DNA of 64,000 bases from Leptodontidium sp. MPI-SDFR-AT-0119 (taxonomy: Eukaryota; Ascomycota; Leotiomycetes; Helotiales; Leptodontidiaceae). The notes under the pieces were generated by a model. It was not told the origin of the DNA and ran no database searches. It worked only from the letters and a program-made list of their open reading frames with translations. Position 1 is the first letter of the stretch. Each line of letters opens with the position of its first letter. The stretch is from NCBI GenBank assembly GCA_020726505.1, contig JAHLEZ010000011.1, positions 186,001 through 250,000 on the forward strand, given 5' to 3'. A program made the translations under genes and the position numbers. Shown here piece by piece: positions 46,171-56,100 of the stretch.

Positions 46171-46812
46171 ACGTACGATGGTACGATCGCTTCTCTTGCT
46201 TTCGGAACCTTTAATTGGTCCCCGTCAAATGGAAGTCAACAGCCCCGTTATATACAAATCTCGGTGTGCCGCCTCGCGGCAGCGTTAAGCCCTCTGTTCG
46301 GTCGTGCCTCCTTGCTTTCGGTATAAAGCCATTTTGGATTTGAATAAGTGAGACTTCGAGGTCACCTTGTGGAGTTGTCCCTACACAAATTCCAGAACCG
46401 CCTGCCTGAAGTACTTTACGTGCCTGAGGCCTTCAAAGAAGGAATCCTGACCTCAAGCTCTACCTACCTAGGTATGTTTGCACCGAACGGAGACTAGATT
46501 TCTAAGGATTGATGACGTTTTCCCCAGATGAACACGAAAAGAACAGGGATCTGATCTGGTGCGATATAATTCAAGCAAAAAAGGCTGCACAGCGGCGTGT
46601 TTCAGATGTAGACTTACAGTAGAGGTAGATCCTTGAATGAAGAATGCCATTAAGAACCAAAATAAGCTTTCCCCACTTACACGAGAAACACGTTTCTCTC
46701 CTCCGCCAGGTGGAGAATTGTAACTTGCGTCTCACTCTGTGGACCAATCCCCTGAGTTATAGAAGTCAATTGTTCTATTAATAAGCATAAACACAAGTCC
46801 TCTAATCCAGAA

Positions 46813-47961
46813 CTATCTGGTCCCTCTAGCACCAGCTGGCGCGTCCGTCCTTCTCCTCTTCAACAATGTGCCTATCGCGTCTCGAACTTCCGGATCACTT
46901 TGTATCGTGTTCTGAACCAGCCATTCCTTCATCTTGCCCTTTACTTCTCCAATAGCCTGTTCGTCGCCCATAAACGGACTTAGTTCCAGTTGTACGGCTC
47001 GCGTGGCCTCGACATCCACAATCTTCGCCGTAGCTTCTAATCGGTCTAACTGTTGCTTTAATTGCACTTCTGGGCTCGCATTCGATGCTATGGTTGTAGG
47101 CGGCTCCAGGTGCGGTCCTATCTGCGAAAACGCGATATAGAGTGTAATGCAAATTTTCCTTCCCAGTTGGATGAGTTGAAAAGGTAGGTATGGTGGGTGG
47201 GCGGTAAAGTTGGTGAGGAGCGGGTTGACGATTTTGGCGGCAAAGGAGGGGAAATGAGGGCGAGAGATGGTATATAATTCGAAAACGCAAAATCCAACCA
47301 GCGTGACCCACCGCCAGTATTTGCCCCATTCCAAATATCCCAACATGCCGAGAATGTACATGAAAATCGCCGCGGCGCCGTAATAGGGGAGGATGGCCTG
47401 CAGACCATGCAGAACGAAGTCGCGGATGCCAGAACAGCGCTGCCACTGTGTAATTTCGGGTCCGAATCGCTCATATGCAAATCTCTTTGCGGGGTTTAGG
47501 AGGGTGTCTTGGGCGAGTTTTAGGTGAACGAAATATCCTTCGCTGGAGGGAGAGGTGGAGGACACTTTGTCGGGATGGTAGATAGCTGCTAACCGCCGAA
47601 ACCTGGACTTGATCTCCCTTTCTGTCGCAGTATATGGTACTCCCAAGTCTTGGTAAAAGTCGCTAGCCCGCCGTATCTCCCAGTCTGCTTCATATATTGT
47701 GTAGAGGAGGTATGCCGAAACTACTATGATGTGTATGCGCCGGCGGTGGGCGATGTAGCGCGGAGAGCCTGGTTGGGGTTTTGGATCGCCGGCTCGGATC
47801 ATGATTCCATAGTATATCGTTTGGAGCCATCCTGTGACAAACTGGTCAAGTTGTCAGTATATTTTCTTAAATTTTGCGGGAAGTTTGCCCATCTCAAAAG
47901 TGGCGCTTACGTTTGGAAGAAATGTCCAGCCGGCAAGAGAGAGCAAATTGCTAGTAGACAT
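46813..47961 (-). CDS. ER membrane J-domain protein
   Basis: Two exons, 47961-47911 and 47841-46813, joined by a 69-nt intron (GTAAGC...GACCAG); 359 aa. Adding the first exon supplies the N-terminus MSTSNLLSLAGWTFLPN. A hydrophobic segment at about 52-68 precedes a J domain (about 78-142) with the HPD motif at 106-108, which stimulates Hsp70 ATPase. Further membrane segments follow at about 160-185 and 190-205. The layout resembles membrane-anchored J proteins of the ER that recruit BiP/Kar2 for translocation or folding. It is divergent from the RPA43 gene with about 300 bp between starts. Confidence 0.82.
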
Positions 47962-48258
47962 GATGTGCCTTGAGCTCTAAAAAATTGCTCAAGAGATATC
48001 ATGAAGCAAAAAAAAATGGTCGGTGAGCGAGGAGGAGGAGGAGGAAGTGGGAGGCAACAACAACTGTCCAGAACTTCAACAAGTCGCGAGGCTCAACCTG
48101 TCCACATCGCGACGCCGCCTCCGAGTCCGAGGCAGCAAAAAGGCGTTTATGCACGCTAGCGGCCGCCTTGCCTGTCAGCCTTTGAGGCGCAAAAAAAGCT
48201 ACATTTTAACCTTAACCCGAGACAGCTGAAGCAAACCTCCCCTCGAAGCCTTCCCAAT

Positions 48259-49224
48259 ATGTCAATTGAGACGACAAACCCTTCTCAAACAGCTACGATG
48301 GGATCCGAAAAGCACAGATCGAAGTCGGACAAGAAGTCGAAATCCTCACACGGCGAGAAGAAGCGGAAAAGAGACCATACGGAGGAGGGACCGAAATCGA
48401 AATCGAAGAAGCAGAAATCAGATTCGAGAGCTGTAGAGTCCGAGATCTTGGAGACACCAGCTACGGTCTCGCCATTCCATCTGCAAACCTCGTCGTTATA
48501 TCTGCCACTGGCGCCTGTGTCGCAAAAGTATCCACTCGAGGGAATATGCGCCGAACATCTCTCGCCGCTCCTCCTTACATACTACCCACCTTTCAACGGT
48601 GTACTACTCTCATACAGTAATCCTCGACTATCGGAGAAGGCATTCGGAAATGATGGGGAGGAAGTTTTACTGCAGAACCACGACGAGTATGCTGTTAGTT
48701 GGACTTGGCTTACCGCGGAATTCCTGCTGTTCAAACCGGAGAAGGGAGCGTGGTTGGAGGGTTATGTCAATTTACAGAACGAGGGACATCTGGGATTGGT
48801 GTGCTGGAATCTTTTCAATGCAAGTATAGAGCGGAAACGACTCCCTAGCGACTGGAAGTGGAAGGATGTGAGCGACGCGAGAGAAGGTTGGGAGGGCGAG
48901 GGAGAGACATATGCCGAAGAAGGAGCGGGGTACTATGTCGATGGGGAGGGGAAGAAGATTGAGGGGATGGTGAAATTCCGGGTCCGAGAAATCGAGTCAA
49001 GCCATGATAAGGAGAGAGGATTTCTGAGTATCGAGGGCACGATGTTGAGCGAATCGACAGAGAAGAAGCTAGTGGAGAGCGAGAAGGAAGGGGCAGAAAA
49101 TACTAGAGATACTGCTGGAAGACGGCTTGGTGGATTGAAAGGCCTTGGAGCTACGAGTCTGGGGGTTACTGCTGAGCCGGATGCGATGAATGCGGAAACC
49201 AGGAAGCACCGACAGAGGTATTGA
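48259..49224 (+). CDS. rpa43: RNA polymerase I subunit RPA43
   Basis: Single exon, 321 aa. A Lys/Ser/Glu-rich N-terminus (residues about 17-58) with nuclear-localisation-like clusters is followed by the RPB7-like N-terminal domain (VSPFHLQTSSLYLPLAP, about residue 72 onward) and an OB-fold region (GAWLEGYVNLQNEGHLGLV) typical of RPA43. The acidic/charged insertion GEGETYAEEGAGYYVDGEGK is within the OB domain, as in filamentous fungi. RPA43 with RPA14-type partners forms the Pol I stalk that binds Rrn3. Met14 (48298) is a possible alternative start. Confidence 0.85.
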   Translation: MSIETTNPSQTATMGSEKHRSKSDKKSKSSHGEKKRKRDHTEEGPKSKSKKQKSDSRAVESEILETPATVSPFHLQTSSLYLPLAPVSQKYPLEGICAEHLSPLLLTYYPPFNGVLLSYSNPRLSEKAFGNDGEEVLLQNHDEYAVSWTWLTAEFLLFKPEKGAWLEGYVNLQNEGHLGLVCWNLFNASIERKRLPSDWKWKDVSDAREGWEGEGETYAEEGAGYYVDGEGKKIEGMVKFRVREIESSHDKERGFLSIEGTMLSESTEKKLVESEKEGAENTRDTAGRRLGGLKGLGATSLGVTAEPDAMNAETRKHRQRY

Positions 49225-49678
49225 TGAGTTTGGGCTTTGGAGTAAAGGATATAATGTCGGCGTCTAGTGGGCCTCATGGCAATTTAAATGCACTGCTTTC
49301 GGATCGTGTTTTCTCAGAGCAATGCTTGATTCCTTGCCATCTTCCTTCATCTGTTGGTGATATGGCTATTCCAGATACGTCCACAACGAAGAGCTGCACG
49401 TTCCAGTACTACATGATCGTGGAACTTCCAGTTTGATCTTCCGATGGAATTGCTAAACCCCTCATAAACAACAAATCAACCAACACATCGCTTAAAAAGC
49501 AACCCCTTCACACCCCTGAATCCAGAAATGAGCTAATATCACGTGGTCGCCTACCAAATCGCAAACCATGACAAACCTCCTTCCATGACTCTCCACTTCC
49601 ACAATCTCCCAAAAATCCACAGCTGGCACATATTCCCCGTTTAGAACCTCAGAAATACTTCATCTTCTAGTCGAGAAA
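49225..49678. other. Intergenic, no gene seen
   Basis: About 450 bp containing the RPA43 3' flank and the promoter of the next gene. No features of note. Confidence 0.5.
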
Positions 49679-50662
49679 ATGGTACAGTTAATATCCCCTT
49701 TTTCGTGGTTGAGGGAGGGTTGTTGGATTTCAGAAACTGAGAGTGGAATAGGTTCACGCGGATTCGTCGAATTTCGCCTCCGACATAACGAAAGAAGAAG
49801 CCTATAAGCAAGTCTTAGAACAAGCTGAGGCGCTTTTTGAGGGGCAGAGGAATTGGGTATGTAGTATTTCAACTCGTTACTCTTGCACTGTTAATGTTCA
49901 AGTGAATATAGTACCTGCTAACACGTCGACCAGGTCTGGTATGTTTTTTTGATATCCGCCACATGTGGAACGACATGTGAGATGAGAAGAAAGATGCTGA
50001 ATTTGAAAACTGGACAGCAATCTCGCGAATACTGCTTCGCTGCTATGGCATGCCTATAAATCCTTGCCTTCGCCTTCAGCAGAGGTGAACTGGACTGGTG
50101 CGTACCTTGTGTTCTTTCCCCTTTGCTTCTCGCTTTCCTCTTACCACACACTAACACATCTTCAGGATTCTACGTCCTCGACAACAAGAAACCCTCTTCC
50201 TCTTCCTCAACACCAAAACCCCAACTCATCCTTGGCCCCTTTCAAGGCAAAGTAGCATGCCAGACGATACTTTTCGGACGGGGTGTATGTGGGACCGCTG
50301 CATCCTCGAAATTGACGCAGTTGGTGCCAGATGTTGAGGCTTTTCCTGGTCGTGAGTGAATTCTATTTTGAATCTTCTAAATCTGACTTTGAACCTCAAA
50401 CCAATTTGCGTTATACTTGCGAGACGCTTGGACATAGGTGGCCAGATATGGGGGAACTTGGTGTTGATTCGAGTGCTGACTTGATGTAGATATTGCGTGT
50501 GATGGCGATTCAAAAAGCGAGATAGTGGTTCCTATCTTGAGTGGGGACGAAGTTGTTGCGATTATCGATGTCGATTGTGCGGAACTAAGTGGATTTGATG
50601 TGGTCGATCAGAGGTGGTTGGAGAAACTGGCGGTGTTGCTTGGAGGGGCATGTGACTGGTAG
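49679..50662 (+). CDS. Free methionine-(R)-sulfoxide reductase (GAF domain) with a 5-nt microexon
   Basis: Six exons: 49679-49681 (the ATG alone), 49752-49856, 49934-49938 (5 nt, GTCTG), 50018-50097, 50166-50351, 50490-50662; 183 aa. The splices restore the family sequence MVHADSSNF...NWVCNLANTASLLWHA, close to yeast YKL069W (fRMsr). The catalytic cysteines are Cys96, Cys106 and Cys130, with the same spacing (10 and 24) as yeast Cys91/101/125. The enzyme reduces free Met-R-sulfoxide using thioredoxin. Without the microexon the reading frame is lost, so correct splicing decides whether the protein is made. Confidence 0.9.
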
Positions 50663-51131
50663 GATCTGACGAGAGGCGACGAGCGCGAATGAGAAAAGCG
50701 TGGTCAAAATTGGATTGCATGGCATGCTACAGCAGCTCATATTTAAGTCTTCAATGTGTAAGTAGAATCTGAGCTTCTACCTACCCTGGATTGGGGCACG
50801 GATGTGTGGATGTGTGTTTTCTACGCTTTATAAATGTGCGTCGGGAACAAGGACAAAGGTATAAATATGTATAACATTCATGTAGCGTGTGTGTTGTACG
50901 TGTGATTCTAATACAAAACAGCCCTGTAAGTGTAAATTTACGCGTGTGCCTGTAATCAAAATTACAGGTACCCTGTAGATCTCACGTGGTGGGTACCTAG
51001 GCTGAAGCGCTGAACAGGTGTACCTAGGTAACCAGACCACCCGCCAAACATGAGACTGCCATCCATTGTCCTCTTTTTAGTCCCCTAACAATGCGCTCAC
51101 TCATCCGTCCGATTTTACCTACAAAAGAATA
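50663..51131. other. Intergenic, no gene seen
   Basis: About 470 bp. Contains short inverted repeats around TACCTAGG-type sequences (about 50993-51030) and no coding region. Confidence 0.5.
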
Positions 51132-52534
51132 ATGCTGTCAAGGTCTATGCCGTCTTATGCTCCTAGACGCGTTCTTAGAGGCACCCATTGGAATTACCGC
51201 ATCATCGACACTGTCTCAGGAGACAACACTCACACGTCCTTCGCCTTCAAAGCCGAAGTCATTCCACTTGAAAACACTCTTAATATCCCCCGATGGTTCG
51301 TTACGATACTTCAACCTCTTCTTAAATCCGAAGACTAATTCTTGACAGGGCTTTTATCAAAGGGGCGCCGGTCAGCGATGTAACAGCCATGGAGAACCTA
51401 GACCGTGAATGCCGGAGCTACAGAATTCCTGGTGTCGCATCTGCAGCGTGTTTCCGGAGAATGTGCGATGTGATAGACACACATGATAGCGAAATGTATA
51501 TCGCTTTAGAATGGCTGGATACCACGCTTGCCCAGCTGAAATACCTTCCTAATATGCGAACCTACGCTATCATCGCGACATTCCTAAATGCAGTGTTGGA
51601 GAGTTGTGTCGTTCTGGAAATCCAAAAATATGTGAATACTGGTATGTACTATCTAGTTCTGAAGAGCGGGCATCCGCCAACCAGCCTAGACTACAAACCC
51701 GTCAATATCCTGCTATCGAGCATTGCGACTGCTGTTATAACCGCCAAAGTTGGAGACTTGGGACTTGGTGAGCAAGCATTGACAAACAACACAGGCGGTC
51801 TTTTATTAACGCGCACATAGTGTTTCCGGCCGATCATCGTTATGAAGCCCAACCTTACGCTATGCGTGCTCCTAAGGTATTCCTAGGCCACGCGTGCACT
51901 GAGTCATCGCAGGTCTAGGCAGTTGCTGCGATGCTGCTGTGTTGGATTAAACCTGGTGTCTTGGGTGCGTGGGACAGCCCTCATTTCTTGATCAACACGG
52001 CTTGGTCTATGGCAAAGATCAAGCGGCTCTTCCCAAGCCCAAGTTCTTCCATCTTGGAGGCAAACTCCTCAAACCTGACTTTAAGTGCCACAGCCGATCC
52101 AAGCTTCGCCACAACCACAACCACTACCACTGCCACTCGCACTGCAATTTTAGCGTACGCTCACATGTACGAGGGGCATAATTTCAGATTCTAGAGATGC
52201 CAATTGAAGCCTCAAGGAGGAGAGAGAGAATAACTGAACGACCAAATATTGTGAATATCTTTGAAGCCCCAAATGGAACATTCCGACTCCTGACGAGGTT
52301 GAGGGCGAATCCTTTAAGGCCGCAGTTAGATCTGCTAGACGAATGAGTCAAGAGGAACCAGGCCTGCAAGCGATCTTGCCATTGGAAGAGGAGATACGTG
52401 GGGTGGACATGCCGCAACAGTTAAGTGACCTTCTTTGTCTCATGCTCGTGGTCGATCCAAGCGAAAGGCCTTCTGCCTCATCAGTGCTAGCGTTAAAGGA
52501 ATTTCGAGCGTTTCAAACGTTCAGTGGGGTATGA
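51132..52534 (+). pseudogene. Protein-kinase-like gene with a premature stop and an inserted segment
   Basis: Kinase-like coding sequence can be followed through several exons: MLSRSMPSYAPRRVLRG..., ALEWLDTTLAQLKY, then (after an intron at about 51642-51689) DYKPVNILL in place of the HRDxKxxN loop and KVGDLGLG in place of DFG. The frame then meets TAG at 51916-51918, where context (SSQV-stop-AVAAMLLCWIKPG) suggests a former Trp codon. Downstream, about 230 bp of extra low-complexity sequence (about 52040-52270) precedes a kinase C-terminus (MPQQLSDLLCLMLVVDPSERP). It belongs to a fungal-specific kinase-like group with many copies. It could still be expressed as a short product. Confidence 0.6.
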
Positions 52535-52974
52535 TTAGCTAAACTGTAGGATCGCTTATGTACCTCCACGTTTCTGTGGTTTGTGTCGAGTTACTAAAAT
52601 TGGCTTGATAGCAACGGTCAGAAGGATCCTCGCCTGGGTCGCTGCGTGGCGGCTCCCCAAAGCCCAGCAGCAAGTGAAGCAAAGCGGCCCATAAGGTTGT
52701 TGATTTTAGTGAAGAGTATCCCAATAAGCAGGTAGGAATAGCTTCACGTCGGGGCCCATCAGAACGAGATGAAACATTCATACGGTATCGTTGGCTCGAA
52801 ATTTGAAATCGTGAACTTCAGTCAAATATATAAAGGCGTTCATCAGCACCCTAGACGTCCTGCAAGCAGATCCTCATAATCGCTTTCCTAACCTTCCCAC
52901 CAAACTACGAACGCTCTCGGTATCGAATCCACTTTCAAACCCAAATCTCAAATCACCCAGGCAACGTAGGAACG
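52535..52974. promoter_or_regulatory. Promoter of the 70-aa gene with TATA box
   Basis: A consensus TATATAAA lies at 52827-52834, about 140 bp before the ATG, followed by a C/A-rich leader typical of expressed fungal genes. A strong TATA is uncommon among genes in this window and suggests regulated or high expression (inference). Confidence 0.5.
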
Positions 52975-53187
52975 ATGTCTCTCATCGGTCACGTTTTCAA
53001 CAGAGCTCTCTCCAAGAACATTGCCGTTTACGTCTCCGAATCTGGAGAGGGTTTCAGACGCCCGGCTGGCGCCATCAATCATGATGTGAAGGATGCAGCT
53101 CTCGCAAAAGTCAATGATAGCTTTGAGAGCGGCAAATTGTTCAAGGACGATGACATGATGCAGATGGAACAAGTTACAATTACGTGA
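52975..53187 (+). CDS. Small 70-aa protein, unknown function
   Basis: Single exon, starting MSLIGHVFNRALSKN and ending MEQVTIT. It has a slightly amphipathic N-terminus, a central segment DVKDAALAKVNDSFESG and an acidic C-terminal part. No signal peptide, membrane segment or cysteine is present, so it is not a typical effector. The upstream TATA box and leader support a real gene. I do not recognise the family; a stress-induced small protein is only a guess. Confidence 0.55.
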   Translation: MSLIGHVFNRALSKNIAVYVSESGEGFRRPAGAINHDVKDAALAKVNDSFESGKLFKDDDMMQMEQVTIT

Positions 53188-56100
53188 GGACCTAGATCTT
53201 CCACCTAGGTAGGCGTATGTTTTGTGGTATTGGGTTGTATTTTGTTCCCATGGCAGCGACGCTTGTAGCCATGAACTGGCCATATGTGTTTCAGATTCAG
53301 AGAAAATCTGGGTCGCATTGGTGAATCGACAGGGGGCTTCGCCTTTTTGGCTTAGTGACAATTCTTGTGTTATCTTCACGCTGGCATACTTAGCCTAAGC
53401 CAGCTGTGTTTCTTGGATCACATTTTCCTGAGAACAGAAAGTGAGAAGGCAGCAAAAATAACATTCTCTAAGGATTGCTCCGAAGATCTTTTTACACATG
53501 TGAACAGAAATATGAGAAATGAGAAATTGCTCCTTTGTAGTATCGCGGTAGGTAGAGGTTCCTCTGAACAACCGCAATACTGATGCAAATGCTATAAAAG
53601 CTAAGGATGTCTCTCAGGCATGAAATCCATGGCACATTGCCGACTGACGTGCAGAGCTCAGTGATTCACTGAACGGAGGTGATTCCACCCCTTGTCCCCC
53701 AAACCTCAAGGCTTTTTCTTCAGCGATAGCTCGCGACTTTGAAACTAGTTTATCGCTGTCGCTGTCCCCTTCAGGACACACATACTTCTCTTTCCACCCG
53801 AAGAGTAAGCTAAATCAGCGCTCCACTTCACCTCTCTTGAATTTTCGAAGTTCTCTGACATCAGATTTGCACTTCCACGCCCCTTTAATCCATGTTTCTA
53901 TCCCCACAATATCTATCACACCGATCTCATCTGACTGTATCTCATCTCACTCCCATCTCAATCCAGGATCCAACCCGACGCAGCGGCGCACTAAGAGCCG
54001 CCTGAAACAAGAACACAATAATCGACACGAGTGTATTTAATGCTGGCCGACTCGAGTAACACGAAGTTCGAGTTTCCTGACGGGTGGGTGCATGCTTGAG
54101 ATGTATGTACCGACGGTAGGTACAGTATGTGCGTTTATAAATTACAATAAAGCGGACGCGGTTGTGTACTGTACGTGGGCAGGGACATGACATTACATAT
54201 CAGTCACCTGCCTCGCGGTTTATATGAAATAATGAAGAGACTTAGCAAGAAATCCATACCGCATTTCCCCCCTTTCCTAACGTCTTCAGAAACAAAAGAC
54301 AGGAAGGCAACGGAAATGCACATCGGACCAGCAAACGCCAACGCCGGGAATGAAGGGGATATCACAAGCAAACAAACAAACGAGAGATACGGGATTGACT
54401 TCCCCGTCATGACCTATCATACCGATGACTCGAACAGGCAATCTTCTCGAATTCCAAGCTTACTACTACTTACTCGTCACCGACGAATGAACAACCAACC
54501 CCTGAAAAGAATAGTCAGCCAGTACCTTGATCTTCGCGATCAGATACCCACTCACCCACTCATCACAACTAGCCCAAGTAGGCAGTATTCTCGAAGCTTC
54601 TTCTTTCCCCAACAAATGAAAAAACAGGGAATGAAAATTTAATATCGAGAACATTTCAGCCTGAAATAGGCAGGGACTGCAACCCCTCTTCGATATCGAA
54701 TAATGAAGAGGACATGGATCAGATCACGATCACTTGAACCCTTCAACCCCTCCCCTTCCCCCTCTCGTCAAAAAAGCCACAAAACTCTCCCCTCAAAACT
54801 GTCAAGCCACGCAGGACAGGAGAGGACAGGACAGGACAATAGCATCCATCCATCCAACGAAGTCCATAGAGAGGGGGGAAACGCCAGAACTTAAACTTGG
54901 ACTCAAACTCGAACAAAGTATAAAATTTAAATGGATGCGACGAGTAAAAGAGCGATGCAAGCAAGCAAGCCCGCCACACAATTTGAATTGAGGGTCTAGA
55001 ACCAGCCATCACCAAGAAGAATATTCCTGGAGAAATACCTTACGGTAGCATAAAGCGAGAGGCCTCAGCTATCACTTGATTGAAGGAGAGCGAGCGTAGT
55101 CTGCGGGAATGAAACGTGCCATCTCAGCCCTCTGTGAGGCTAGCAGCCAAGTTATTCCAGCTTCCTGATACTGTAAGAGTACGGGCGGAATTAATGAATG
55201 AATGGCCTGTGGGTAGTGTAGTGTAGTATTGTAGGGAGGCGCATGCAGGTAGGCGCACAACATGGAAATCTCCGAGAGAGATGCCATGCCATCCATGCTT
55301 TGTGTGAGTGAATAAATACCATATAGGACAGGAGCTGGGTAGGGCTGGGCCTGGGCCTGGGCAGTCCTGGGAAACAAACAAAGGAACGGAAACGCGCATT
55401 GCGATCTATCCCAGGCCGGTGTGTTGGGTTTGAGAGGTGCATGATTCGGTAGGGTGGATTGATGAGAGGAAGGGCTTCTAGAAGGTGTGTGTGCTTGCTT
55501 GATGGATGGATGGAATGGTTGGATGGAAGGTAAAGGAACGAAAGGAAAGGCTGAGAGAAAAGCGCAGCGCAGCCTGGGTAATCTCCTGACTCGGTGTAAT
55601 GATAAAAGGGGAGCCAACGATAGATCGAATGTTGATGCAAGTGATATGATATGTTGCTGAAGAAGAGAACGCCAGACCTCGTGGTTGTTGCTGGCTGGCA
55701 CCAGGACAATGGAGTGAGGAGTCAGGAGGTCAGGAATCCCCGTCTTATGTTCTCGGTTAGACGAGGAGATTTATTATGGTTGCGGGAGTCTCGCTTCTGC
55801 TCCCTTTCCCCCTTTCCGCTCCATCCCTAGTGCCTGCAAAACGGAAGCATCGTTACGAGGGAGCTCCTCCTCTCTCTTCAGCCAGGAACACCACGCTCCG
55901 CTGCCTAACATCAGCACCAGCATCATCAACAACAAATCAAGCTCACGAACCCCTCCAGTAGTCCACAGCCCGCAGTTCTTGAATGTGTTCCCCTATCCAG
56001 CCAGAGATCAACATCGGCACTTCCGGAAGCTCTGAGTTTTGTCGCCATCCTTGACGATCACGACGATCGCAGGGCAGAGCTTCCACAGCTCTTCCAGAAG

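Larger units (their letters stand above)
43549..46812. other. Gene-poor, hairpin-rich region
   Basis: About 3.3 kb without an intact gene. The 43.5-44.7 kb part has no recognisable coding sequence. A minus-strand stretch around 44735-45064 faintly resembles a protein-kinase C-terminus but is broken by stops. From about 45.4 to 46.3 kb there are several GC-rich hairpins and a 30-bp perfect inverted repeat (listed separately). Origin unknown; decayed transposon or inserted mitochondrial DNA are options I could not test. Confidence 0.45.

Noticed and set aside
55072..55709. Overlapping minus-strand frames of 172-209 codons
   Set aside because: Strand-biased pyrimidine-rich sequence opens several frames at once; none has a domain or plausible exon structure.
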